In this document: piece by piece, positions 25,070-36,872 of the stretch
Layout of the letters: each line of letters begins with the position of its first letter
Position numbering within the stretch: the stretch's first letter is position 1
DNA from: Onchocerca lupi
Taxonomy: Eukaryota; Nematoda; Chromadorea; Rhabditida; Onchocercidae
Assembly (NCBI GenBank): GCA_028564675.1
Contig: JAOVVO010000354.1
Coordinates: 17,547-81,546 of the forward strand
DNA: 64,000 bases
Direction: 5' to 3'
Notes under the pieces: generated by a model
The model's database searches: none
What the model was told of the DNA's origin: nothing
Seen by the model: the letters and a program-made list of their open reading frames with translations, nothing else
Translations under genes and position numbers: made by a program

Positions 25070-28000
25070 ATTATTTGATTCATCCATCGAAATCCTTCTT
25101 TTGCTCCGTTTTCCTTTTGCTTCCTTTTCTTCGTCTATCTTTTCGAAATAATAAAGCCGTCTGGACTGATTTGCATCCTAAATCATTGTCATCCTTCCAG
25201 TCATGTGCATCCGGAAAATTGTGTCCCCAATCGCCGAATATCTTTCATAAACTATAATTGACCATCTTCAAACCAAGCATATGTTTTATTTAGTTCACTG
25301 TACAATATTTGTATTTATGAACTCAGAATCCCAAAATTTCATATCTGATCCTATTTATTTTCAAAATTTATTTCGCTTTTTGGCTTTCCTTGCAAAAAAC
25401 ATCATGAGTTATAATATTTTCTTCTCTCATTTCTAATTTAACTGATATTTTGAGAATCGAAAAATATTAATTCATTAACCTGATGGTATATAAATTGATA
25501 AACCAATCGATCCTTGCAGTTTCATCAAGTAATCACAAAGTGGTACGAAGTTTTCTGCAGAGTAAACTGAGCCGAAATTATTCTCTTGTTGAATATTAAT
25601 TTAACCAGTTTGGAAACATCAGTCATATTCAATACTATCGGCTTCGAATTATATCTTTTTTTTCCTGCAGTTTTATCATCTTTTTGAGAGAACTGCAAGT
25701 TTATGGAATTCTTAATCAAATTCGATGGTGATAATGATAATGGAGAAAAAACAATATCATTTACTTATTACCTCAAAAAGTTTATAGGCTGTAATGCCTT
25801 CTTTCATTCGTAGTAAAATCTTCTCATCCTTGATCATATTCCATGGCAAGCCTAAGCATAGCTGGAAGAGCATATAAAGCGGAGACAACAAATCAGCATT
25901 TCCTCCTGAAATTGTCTCAAACATTGATCAAGAAAACAACTTGACAAAAGATGTCGAATAATGCTTTGTTCGTCCATGTAATATAAGTATCAAAGACGAA
26001 AGTTGGCTCATTGTAACACGAAGAATACGATATCAGAAGCTAAAAGGAGCCTAAATATTTATATATTCAACCTGTTCCATACATTAATGAACATTCGGTG
26101 AATAGTATCGCAATCTGCCCCGCAGCAGAACCCATTTCCAAGGCTTTCGTAGTTGAATTTTTTTCATATTAGTATCCTCCAAGACAAATGATCTTCCTTG
26201 CCTATTGATTGGTCAGTTTTAAATTTCTAATCTTTTTTTTTTCAGATTTTTCTGCAGATTTGGGATTAATTCGTTCTACTTGAATAAATAAAGCACGATT
26301 ACCATAATCAGTCATAAAAATGGTTTGCAACTCCGTCTATTTATATCGATTATCGTAATACCCGGTTTGACATCACAATGCACGAAACCAACTTAATGAA
26401 GCCAAAAACAACGAAAATAATGCTGAAGTCCTCAGCTATTTAGCAGTAGTATAATAATTATTTATGCTTTCAGCTGATCTCTTGCAGAAATTTTTCGGAA
26501 CAAGATGAAAATTACCATTTTAGTAGCAAACAAGCAATGCACTGCGCAAAGTTGTTTCAATAGAAATGATTATCATCACATTTTATTTTTTTAACACATT
26601 TTTTGTTAATACATCTTTCATTTTTCTCAGAAACATCAAATCTGGACCGAATAATGTCATCATCATAACCCTGCAAATTCTCAGAAAGAAGCATCCCAAG
26701 ATCTTCATATGACCTGGCATAGGTACTATATCACTCAGAGGTTACTCAGACCGCGAAGAGTCAGTTCCGCTTTCTTTGTCGGATGGTAATTAACTTAGGT
26801 ATTAATTGAATTAATAGAAAGTGCATATTCAATAAAGTCGGTTTTCGTAAAAATATTTCCTGAGAATATGCTCGAGAAAACAGCATCAGAAGCTATGTTA
26901 AATTAGACTAAAAAGATTATAGAATGATGAAAACTGTTTATCTCCAAAAATTGAGCTTTTAAAAAATTACGAAAATTTACGTAGGAAAAGAAATCAAATT
27001 TTAATACAAATACATTAAGTTCATTTGACAGCTTTTGTTTCAGTTACACTTTTATTACCAAACATATTGGTAAATTGATGAAATACAACGTTTCAACGCA
27101 TAATAATTCTTGCCCTCCTGAAACCTAGTATTTCATCATCAGATTTAATTGCCGAAATTTGAGGGTAACAGAAATTATTATGCACTTGATGATCTCAAAG
27201 TCCGAAACATTATAAAAACAAAATTTAGCTCTTGTAATAAGCTTACTGGATGGTAGTTTTTTCTTTTTCTGACGAGCACAAAACAGAGTTTCCGTTGCTC
27301 GAAATTCCTTGATAACCGGAAATTTTATCTTCATTTTCAGCATTTTGTTGCTCTCTGGTTTGGCATCAAAAATGTGAGCTTAGAATGATCAGTTGCTACA
27401 AATTTAAGCGGATATTTGCCAAAGATTGCAGGTAAATATTGAAGTAAACTTTTTCTCAATCGACATCATATGATGAACCCATCAAATTCTTATAACGTGT
27501 TTTATTTAACTCAACACTCTAGCAAATAGAATTCCCTAAAAGAGATCTCCAAAGCTTTGCAAAATGATGCAATTATAGTTACTACAATGGGCTACAATAA
27601 AAGAACGTAATTCAAGGCATTACTGTATCCGCTTAGCTTGTTCCAGGACCTCAGTCTCCTTTGAATGATTCTGTTAAATGATTTATTGGCAAATATAAAT
27701 CATTCTTTAATATAAAATGAGGAAGATTTGAACTTCAGTCTACCCAAATCCATAACCACTGTGATAGGGAAAGATAAATCTTGAAAATAGGCGAGTCATT
27801 TGTTGTGCTCTTTTGTCTGTTTCGAAAGCACCTCTACAATTCCACATTTTTTTCAGAAGACCAATTAAATATGGACTTACAGCAGACCTAGGCCCTTTTC
27901 AATAGCAAGGCAATTCTCCATCTTTTTAACTGAAAATATGTATTTGAGTCTTTTTCTAGAATGTAGCAAACGGATTGTGTATCTTGAGGCAGGACTCAAT

Positions 28001-28370
28001 TTCCCGACAACGTAAGCTTCTAATTTCAATAAAGCTCCATTTGGCAAAAATGCCAATTCGACCTTAAACTTCTGGATTGATTAAATTAAAATTTATAGTC
28101 ATATCATTCCCAACATGCCGTTTCAGACATTAGTAATTTAGAGAACTTTTGCCCCTTTATTTTATTTCCCATAATCTTTCGCTCCGTAGAAAATTCTGAA
28201 TTGTAGAAGAAAAACCAGTTCACTTTAAGCGCTGCCGTAAAATTTTTCCGTTCAACATGAATAACTTCATAAACTGCACACAACCATCTGCTCCGACTTT
28301 CCCCACTACCTTCCATTGTCCATGGATAACATGTTTGTATGATATTAAAATGCATGCATGAAAAAACCAA
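25070..28370 (-). pseudogene. Decayed tau-tubulin kinase (TTBK/CK1-group) gene
   Basis: Minus-strand pieces appear in the order of a TTBK-type kinase domain. QWKVVGKVGADGC (glycine loop, about 28325-28280) shifts frame into AVYEVIHVERKNFTAALKV (beta3 Lys, about 28280-28215). LLKLEAYVVGKL (alpha C, about 28040) comes next, then a loop VHCDVKPGITII in place of HRDxKPxN (about 26385-26350), FMTDYGNRA in place of DFG (about 26305), LRKPWKWVLLRGRLRYYSPNVH (the RGT-RY-S-NVH block, about 26150-26090) followed by a stop, and LSPLYMLFQLCLGLPWNMIKDE (about 25905-25840). A charged tail may reach about 25075. A frameshift, in-frame stops and altered HRD and DFG residues show that it is not a working kinase. 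A second alpha-C-like piece (PESNKMLKMKIKF, about 27365-27245) suggests two mixed copies. Confidence 0.68.
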
Positions 28371-29944
28371 AACATACTGATCATTTCGAGTAAAATTTTT
28401 CGTACCGAAAGCATGGACTGATTTTTCCTACCGCAGTTAATCTCTGATCAAGCCATAATACTGATCTTTCCCATGACATTATCTTATCCTAACACTCATT
28501 CGTTACTGAAATGTATGATATCATCTTCAGTGAATTACTTTGTTTATTCTCATTTCTAGCCACCGGTCCTCTGTTGAGTGCCTTGTAATCACTACAGGCA
28601 AAAGTTTTCTCCGGAATTTTCGGACAAACACCAAAAAACAATCAAATACGAAGTTAGACCAAACATCCCAAAATATATTATTCACTAAATGTTTTAGACA
28701 TCGATGACCGCTATAATAGAAACAAAAAATTCAAAACATAGATTAAATGGTAAACTAAGTACGGTTAGATATTGATAAGTTCTATTCTTTAAAAACAATC
28801 ACTAAATCAACGGACAAAAACCTATCTTTTATCTCCCTGTAAAAAACCGAAAGTGCCGAAACCATCACGAACCTTGCCTGGCCTAAAATCCGGTATTCCA
28901 TTTTTTTTCCCCCCATTAAATCGGCTCAGAAACAGTCCTGACCTCCTACCACCAATTCACCCCAATGCAACCAAAGAAATAGCAACGTGCAATCTCCGCA
29001 CCTGTCACACTTATATAACGAGACGCAATTTCCGTGCATTTCAAATTGCGAATGCAGAAAATTATTAAACTTCACAACCAGGACATACACTAATAAAGTC
29101 TTATTACATTTTAGATGATTCTTATGACCCAGCAAAGTTTTCTCTTGCGACAAACAGTTTATTTTAGAAACATGAAAATATAATTCAGTTACAAGAACGA
29201 TGGTAGCGAAGCATGCATTGGTTTCATATTTCCAAATTTATAAAAATCGACAAGTCGACAACTTAACAACACAAAATATTCCTTATGATGCAACAAAGTC
29301 GATTATTGAAGAGTCTTTCCCACAATCTTGATAAATGCTCAAGAAGAATGTAAAACTTAAATCTTGAATATGAGGAAACAATATGTAATAATCTCAAACA
29401 AGTGAAGATGACAGCTTGCAAACTTGCCGCTACTCTACCGCTATTACAAAAACCCCACACCATAATGTTACTGGAAGTAAAAGGATCATACAAATCAAAG
29501 AGTTATCGATGGAAAGCATATACCTTATTACGAATCAAAACATCAGTCAATTCAGATAATTTCAATCGCTATAATAAGTCAAAGCAACACCAATCATTCA
29601 TTAAAAGGAAATGAGATCATGATTCGTAGTCCTGCGGCAAAGATGATTACTCAATGTTCTGGATCCCCAAAGACTACACACCAAAGATCTGCAGGATATA
29701 TCTAGAAGGCGTTCAAAAAACTGCGCTGATTGTTTGTCAGCGATTTAGAACAAAATTTGCTTATCTAAACCTCCATAAAAAAGATTTCACAGGATTTCAA
29801 AGTAGATTTCATTAGAGTTTCTAAGTATGACAGCATGCTCAACACATCGAATAAGAATTCGAGAAATTTAATAATGTTGGAAATAAATCTGTTAATATTG
29901 TTTTGAATACTAATTTAAATATCAATAAAAATGTATGAGAATAT
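28371..29944. other. Intergenic region between kinase relic and SR gene
   Basis: No exon or RNA gene recognised. The lower end should hold the 3' UTR of the SR gene on the minus strand. Confidence 0.45.
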
Positions 29945-32900
29945 TCAGTTGTAATCATTACTATTGGGAGCTGGACTTGAATCTTTCATAGGCTCATCAA
30001 TGGGCTCAAGAATAGTAGTACCATTCTCAGCAGCACCATTCTCAGTAATTACCTGTGATCCATTTCTCTCCGGCGAATGAGAATGAGAATGAGAATGAGA
30101 ATGAGAACGAGAAAGAGAACGAGAACGAGAACGAGAATGAGAACGAGAACGTGCACTTCCAGATCGACTACGTGATTTCGAACCTTCGCCTTCCTTCTTT
30201 GGTGTAGGCGAACGCGATTTCGAGCCAGTGTGTGAACGTGACGATCGACTACGCGAGCTACGTGAACGCGAATTAGATCGATGATGAGAACGGGAACGAC
30301 TGTAAATATCAAATTAATTAAAAATATGATACAAATAATGTCTGCAAATAATAGGAGAAATCAAAAATGCAACAGAAACATCAAGCGTTACTTCTATAAA
30401 TATAATTTTACCTTCGACTATCTCGTCTTTCTGAATCATCAATCAATTTCAGCTTGCGTCCATTCACCTCCTTACCCTGCAGCTTGTCAAGAGCCCTTTC
30501 AAGATCTTCTCGTGTTAAGAAGCACACAATTCTGAATACAATATTCAATAAGTAAACTATAAAATATAGCAAGATGCCATAACTCAAAAATTTTGGAAGT
30601 AAAAAAATTAGCAAAGTAAAAGATTTTACCCTTCATTTGGATGCTGCTTGTGCGCATCCGCAAAAGTTACCTCACCAGCAGTTCGCATAATATCTTTAAG
30701 ATCCTGCAAAACAATGCCGTTATCGAAGGATAGCAGCAAACCAAACTAAAGTGGGAAATGAATACACCTTGTTTTTAAAGAGCAGGCATCGTCAATCATC
30801 AAACCTCCTAGGACCATTACATTCTCTTAAAAATTGAGCTGAATGACAAAACTGCCCCCTAATAAAATCTTCCTTTTAAAGTGTATCATTTTTTTTGCAG
30901 ACCATATTTTCTTGTTGCAGCAACTGATCATTCTAAGCTCACATTTTTGATGCCAAACCAGAGAGCAACAAAATGCTGAAAATGAGGATAAAATTTCCTG
31001 TTATGAAGGAACTTTCGAGCAACGGAAACTTCGTTTTGTGCTCGTCAGAAAAAGAGAAACTACCATCCAGTAAGCTTAGCTTGGTAAATGTCAAACACCT
31101 TTTGTTTCAGCGATACGAAAGATCGAATTTATTTTTAGAGAACTGACCAGATCATGTTCTGATGTGGCCCTCACGATGCGGCAGTACACCACCACTAGCC
31201 TCAACCTGCGACATCAGAACGAAACGAAACAAGCACCGAACCACGAGCTCGGGCCCGAACGCACCAATAACAAGACGCCTATGCACCAACGATAAACCAT
31301 TTTGAGCTGCAGCAGCTCGCGACTACCTCCTGGCCAATTTGGTGCCTTCATTTCGGCCTTATCTTTATGAACAGAATTAAGTAGTCATCGAACGCGCTTC
31401 ATGAGGCTGTCCAAACAATGCGCGTTCGATGCAACAGAAAAAAAAAGCTAAAAAACTAAATATTTTCCGATTTCTATTCTTCCGTACATCAGCAACACCT
31501 CAAAGCTGTTACTAGGGAGCTGAAAATTTTGGCCACTTTTTCTGCTCTCCATTTGGTAATTCTACAGGTTTCGTCGCGAGTGCGTGGTGTACCTCCTTCC
31601 CTTTACATCTCTCTCAAACAACGACGTATGCATCAGGTGATCGCAAACAACGTCCCAACATCACGTTATCTCACCTGCCACGAACAACGAGACGAAAGGT
31701 TTTCAACAATCAATCGATAGCGTGTCTGTTGTGGTGGGCCATATCTGAAAAGATAATATTTTAGAATCTAAAAAGACCCTATATAACCATCCGATAAAAT
31801 TCAAAAGATATGTTATACCAGCCTTGATTCACGTCTGGGCGGAGGAAATCGATCAAAACCGCCAAATCCCATACGACTTCGTGGTCCACGACGTGAAAAT
31901 TCTAAGATCACACGCTCACCACATAACTCTTTTCCATTCAATTCATATACTGCATCGTCTGCATCTCGCGGATCATCGAATTCCTATAACAGTTGACTTC
32001 ATCTTTTGTTTCATTTTCTTTTTTTTCAAAGATGAATTAAAGTAACGCAAAAACATCCCTCAAAGTTGCAAAAAGTTATTTCAATTAATTCTGGTAGATC
32101 ATCGAATGCCACAGTTTGTTTGATCTCGTTATGAAATTCATGTAAAATCGGTCAAATGATTAATTTGAAGGTGTACTGGAAAAAAAAGACATCTCTACTC
32201 AATATGAAGATTTTAGAGCATTGAAGCATTTTCCGAAGATTTATCATTCAATAGAGAATTTATATTTCACTCTCAGTTCATGATTTACTAAATTAAATAT
32301 AGCATCACTAAAAAATCTTGATCTTTTCGAAATAGATGTTATGTGGTATTTACTAAGTAAAGATAGAAACAGTGATCACAGCAAAAATGAGGAGATTTGT
32401 TCGCAAAAAATTCTTTTCATTTCATATCAATTCCCATGTAAAATGAAACATTTAGAAAAAAGTAATCATCTTAAAACAAAAAAAAAAAAAAAAAAGATTT
32501 GTATGCAAATAATACACGAAGCGAAGGGAATCGTCATACTGCATTACCACTATATGAAAACTGGCTTACAAAAACAATTTTTTAGCTATCAATCCTTAAG
32601 CCAATCGAAATTATGTTTACGAAGAATCTAAACGAAGCACATCTAAATATTTCTATGAATAAAATATTAGCATGAGACCAAAAATAGATCATGCCATGAA
32701 TATCCCGAGTTTTAAATTCATTAATAAAATTAGTTTAGTAATGTAACAGACTCAAAAACAGCGAATAAAATTAAACAAAAGCAGAATCCAAGTAACCAAC
32801 AGAGATACTGATTTCGAAAATGATGATTTCGTCGCAGCTGAAGCAATGATCAAGAAAATTCGTATGAATCACTTACCACAAAGCCAAAACCATTCTTGAG

Positions 32901-33008
32901 AACAATATCACGTATGCGTCCATAACCACGGAAGAAATGCTCGATATCACGTTCAGACGCTCTGTAGGACAGACGTCCCACATAAACACGTGCGCTCATG
33001 TTACTCAT
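29945..33008 (-). CDS. SR splicing factor with two RRMs and RS tail (SRSF4/5/6, rsp-1/rsp-2 type)
   Basis: Nuclear RNA-binding splicing factor. Minus-strand exons: 33008-32877, 31983-31823, 31744-31675, 30703-30630, 30531-30412, 30299-29945; about 259 aa. RRM1 (residues about 6-75) begins ARVYVGRLSYRASERDIEHFF with RNP1 KNGFGFVEF. The linker is RRGPRSRMGFGG and then YGPP. RRM2 carries YRLIVENLSSRCSWQDLKD, the signature of two-RRM SR proteins, then GEVTFADAH. The last exon is an RS domain that includes a run of about five Ser-His pairs. Conservation of YGPP implies that exon 2 ends at 31823 with a GC donor (AAG|GCTGGT). A GT donor four bases downstream would instead need an acceptor inside exon 3. 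TTGCAG at 33029-33024 upstream of ATG may be an SL site. The start is the first Met of MSNMSARV; the second Met is equally plausible. Confidence 0.92.
30057..30150 (-). repeat. Coding hexanucleotide-like repeat in the RS tail
   Basis: On the plus strand this reads as repeated GAGAAT and GAGAAC units. On the coding (minus) strand it gives alternating Ser-His, then Arg-Ser. It is therefore a microsatellite kept in frame within the RS domain and may vary in length between individuals. Confidence 0.75.
30908..31095 (+). pseudogene. Inverted copy of a kinase alpha-C exon inside an SR gene intron
   Basis: This plus-strand segment is highly similar to the reverse complement of about 27235-27405. 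Both start near ATCATTCTAAGCTCACATTT and continue through GATGCCAAACCAGAGAGCAA to CTACCATCCAGTAAGCTT, with scattered substitutions and indels. In translation it gives PESNKMLKMRIKF, then PVMKEL, which resembles the alpha C region of TTBK-type kinases. It has no partner exons here and sits antisense within the intron between SR exons 3 and 4, so it is a fragmentary duplicate. Confidence 0.75.
31386..31431. repeat. 12-bp GC-rich hairpin in SR gene intron
   Basis: CATCGAACGCGC at 31386-31397 pairs perfectly with GCGCGTTCGATG at 31420-31431 across a 22-base loop. The surrounding segment (about 31130-31440) is clearly richer in GC than the neighbouring introns. Confidence 0.75.
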
Positions 33009-33683
33009 CTCCGTCGACAACCACTGCAATAAGACACTCGTAAGAAACTTTAGTCCGCAACGCAACCGCGGACGCTCTATAGGCCATTTCAAATTAGGGT
33101 AAGTCAATAGTAGCTCTCATGATTACAGAATGCAATGCATCAGAAAATACTTAGCAATTCGTAGAGAGAGTTAGATGAAGAGGAATTTTGAAGAAATGAG
33201 AAGCAATCAAAAGAACGCCAATTGAAGAGAGTCCATAATTGTAGCATTCTTCGAAAAGACATTAAATAGAGTGTGCGGCTTTAGACGAAAGAACAAATGT
33301 AAAAGAGCGCTTAGTAAATGGTGACACAGGCAAGTGAAGCATTACACTCACAAAAGTGCAGAATTTTGGCATATATTCAAACCAAATAACTGGCAACTTT
33401 CCAAATTTATGAGGTTTGAAAGCAAATAGCCGAAGTTTGGGTAATGGACTGGATGTGGGGGGATGGTAGGACCTTTGGGAAGTGGAGCTCAGGAGTCTTT
33501 TTAGAGCATCGCATGTCTATAAAGACAATTTTGTTCATCTACTTTTATAATAATGCCCAAGTGATACCCAGGTGCTCAGAAACTGCTTTTTGTTGGCGCT
33601 TCTGGGTTAGAGTTCACCTTCGGGCGGTCCAGGAACACTGCGTCACTTTCGCTTTTCTGGGTGCTTTTATTCCATTTCAGGTT
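33009..33683. promoter_or_regulatory. Shared upstream region of divergent SR and osgepl1 genes
   Basis: About 0.7 kb separates the two divergent start codons. It should contain both promoters. A TTTCAG acceptor ends at 33680, three bases before the osgepl1 ATG, and a TTGCAG acceptor (minus strand) lies 15 bases before the SR ATG. I see no clear TATA or Inr motif that I would defend. Confidence 0.4.
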
Positions 33684-36600
33684 ATGGAGAAGAGTTTGGT
33701 CAAGGCTCTTTGTAAAGTGATTTTGTTGCGCCACAAAATCTCGAATTTGAGTAATATAAACTATAGAGGAGTGATGACTGTTATGGGCATTGAAACCAGG
33801 CAATTTTTGTCCCAATTTATGTTAATTTTAACAGACTTAAAAAAGAGGCTTTAAGAGGTTTTAAGAGACTTGAGTTTCTGATTCAAAAATTAAATCGAAA
33901 CGAGTTAAACTTGAAAATACAGTTGCAATCAAAATGTCAACTCTTTAGCTGACATCTGCATATTGCATATTCTGCATCTCAGCTTATTTTGCTCTTTCGA
34001 TGGATTTCTACCGAAAATTGCAGTCTGTAGTTTAAAAGTTCTTTATTTTATTCACCATCCTCTTTCTTTTTTCAATTGATTAAAGAGTAGAGTTCCGAAT
34101 TGGAAGGAAACAAGAAGAGATTAGTAAAAACTTCTATGATAGTAAGAGGACAGTTTAAATTTTCCATAACTTCCGCATCACTCTCTGTGATTATGAATTT
34201 GAGGTCAGTTGTGATGACACGGCAGTATGTATTCTGAACAGTAATAGGAAGATCCTCAGTTCTCGTCGTCATGTAAATCGTGAAGTACAGAAAAGGCTTG
34301 GAGGAATCTGTCCAGCTGCAGTGGCTGATCAGGTTCATTTTGCTCATTATTCTCGTCAACATATTTTGCATTTTTTGAACTCCATAAAAGATTTCCAAAA
34401 AAATTAATTTTATGAACCAAAAGAATGATATTTCAAATTTTAAATGAAAGTTTAACAAAGTAGACATAGATAATATTGTGTCAGTTAATTATTTATTTTC
34501 CCAACGTTGATATAAAGTATTTGCAGCACCGTTCATACATCGATCTATTTGTTGACGAGTGTTTAGATGAAAGTCATTTGCGACTTTGTAATTTGAACGG
34601 TGTAGCAGTGACAACGCGACCCGGTTTAATCATTTCTCTTCGAGTTGGCGTTGAAAAAGCTGTCTCTTTAGCAAGGTATTTTTCCTGATGTTTATGGGTT
34701 TCTCTTGATTTTTAAAGTAGACAGTTGGAATTTTGCCGAATATTTGTTTTTTTTTTCTCGATCTATAGCTCACATATTAAAAATCCTCAGTGCAAGAAAT
34801 AGAAATAAATAGGAACAAAATCGAAAAAAAATTAAGCAAATGTGCGATTACTGTTTCATACAAACGTTTATTAATTATAGCCGTTGATTTTCCTATACCA
34901 TTGAATAATGTAAAAATATTAGGATCTGGATTTATCCATTTCTGCTGAAAAAGCCTCTTAGAACTCCGTTTGATTCTTCCGCTGGTAAGGCTGTCGATGG
35001 TAATTAAAAATCAAGTCTGCAGTATTTCAGTCCTTTGAATCATGGTTCCAGTTTTCATGAGTTCTACACTTTGAGACTTCGTTTTCTGAAATTTTATTGT
35101 AGTTTGTCAATCTGTCAGGAAAGGTTGCATACCGCTAATACCAGTTCATCACATGCAAGCTCATGCTACAATTGCTACTCTGATGAAACAAATATCTTAT
35201 CCATATGTGTCAGTTCTCATTTCTGGTGGACATTCAATAATAGCTGTAACTAACGGACCGGATGACTTTGAAGTTCTTCTGACCAGTATATCTGGTAGCC
35301 CTGGCGAATGCATCGACAAAATTAGTCGAGCGCTTAATTTTGAGGAGCCTGAGTTACTTCGTTTACATCCGGGAGCTGCTCTGGAAGTGATGGCTTCAAG
35401 GTGTGTGTAGACGGTTTTTATTGTCACTTTTCCGTAAATTATTTGTTTCTATAAATTAAAGAGCATTCCCCGCCTAAAAGATTGCATTTAGATCATCTTC
35501 GGGCGGTTACAAACGATATTCAATTGATATAAACAGATTCGTGAAAATGGCTTTACATTTCAATTTCTCATGGATCAAGACTACGTACTTGGCTATGATG
35601 TTGAAGCAACGCATTCTCAATGTTCCTGATTTTTGTGCAAGCGTTCAGGTATTGATAACTATAGATTCTACATTCCTTAACTTTTTGTGCTTGCTATTTT
35701 GGATATGATTGCAGGGAATTGTTTCCCAAGAACTTTATGCTAACTGGCATATTTTTTCAGAAAAAAAAAAAAAAAAATGATTTCAGCATTCCATCGCGGA
35801 ATACTTGGTTAAGAAACTATGTTGTTGTTTGCAGTACTTGAATGATTCGGACAAGGTTTTATTTCATTCAGACCGCTGAACACTATTTGTATGCAGAAGT
35901 AATCATAAAATGGAGCTTGTTCAATTTCAAAGAATTTAATTTATGGCTTTATATATCCATGATTTTGCTTCGATTATTATTTCTTGAAGCTATTTCATTC
36001 TTTTCTAAAATTTTATCTCTTTTTTTTCGAACTAACTGGATTATAACACGATTGCAGATTCCACCTCATAATCGATTAGTTTTCGTTTCTGGGGGTGTTG
36101 CTTCAAACAAGTATATATTATCCAAACTTAATGATGTTTGTGAATCTCTTGGTTATGGTCTCTGTGCTCCTTCACAATTCTATTGTTGCGATAATGCAGA
36201 AATGATAGCATGGAATGGTATGCAATTGCTAGCGGAAGGGTAAGTTATTCACATTTTGTGATATGTCACTTAAAATATTATAAAGCTTTCGAAAATAAAT
36301 GACCTTTACAAATAATTGGAAAGAATAAGCTCGAAATTAGACAAACTTAACAATCCATCCTGATTTTGAGTTCGTGCAATCTAATTCATTTAAAATTATT
36401 ACTAAATGCCGTATATGTTAGTATGGTAAGTTTGTGAATATCTCAGTGATATGGAAAGTGGATTTCCTACTGTTGAACTTATCCATCAGCTTGATTATTT
36501 CTTGTTTTGTGCTGTTCTGCCAATATTTCTGGCAAATATACGTCATCCTTTAATATCCGGTTATTTAAAAAATTTTTTCCAGTGCATTTTCCGTTATATC

Positions 36601-36748
36601 ACCTGAAAAAATACCTACAAGTATTTTTGTTTCATCGCGATCTCCTATTGGCGTCGATATTTCTCCAGATTTACGAAAATATTTGGGTATGCCTTGCGAA
36701 ACGTCAGTGGAAGCAGCAGAGAGACGTAATACTTTACTCAAGTTATAA
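33684..36748 (+). CDS. osgepl1: Mitochondrial tRNA N6-adenosine threonylcarbamoyltransferase (OSGEPL1/Qri7, TsaD/Kae1 family)
   Basis: Transfers threonylcarbamoyl to A37 of ANN-decoding tRNAs in mitochondria. Eight exons in frame: 33684-33799, 34209-34332, 34527-34675, 35119-35400, 35492-35648, 35787-35855, 36058-36239, 36583-36748; about 414 aa. Exons 1 and 2 join to make the nucleotide-binding signature MGIETSCDDTAV. Next come RLGGICPAAVADQHR (human has GGIVPPAA...HR), TTRPGLIISLRVGV, the metal-binding VHHMQAH, SVLISGGHS, FVSGGVASN and DNAEMIAWNG. The N-terminus MEKSLVKALCKVILLRHK is basic and amphipathic, fitting a mitochondrial presequence. Intron 1 uses a GC donor (ACCAG|GCAATT). The segment before HFNFSWIKT is shorter and less conserved than in bacterial TsaD. 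An AATAAA lies at 36867-36872. Confidence 0.94.
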
Positions 36749-36866
36749 ACCATAGTGCAGTTATATTTTCTGGAATACAGGACAACGAGGCAGTAGTTTA
36801 CGATTATGATAAGTTTATGTTAGCAAACAAGATTCAGTGATATCCTGTTGCTTCAAGATGACTGAA

Positions 36867-36872
36867 AATAAA
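36867..36872 (+). terminator. Polyadenylation signal of osgepl1
   Basis: AATAAA about 120 bases after the stop codon of the t6A gene; the first canonical hexamer on this strand. Confidence 0.5.

Noticed and set aside
33444..33683. Upstream extension of the first osgepl1 frame
   Set aside because: An acceptor sits three bases before the ATG at 33684, and the extension has no conserved residues; it reads through likely non-coding DNA.
34072..34467. 131-codon minus-strand open frame
   Set aside because: It lies antisense to osgepl1 exon 2, whose SCDDTA and GGICPAA motifs are clear on the plus strand.
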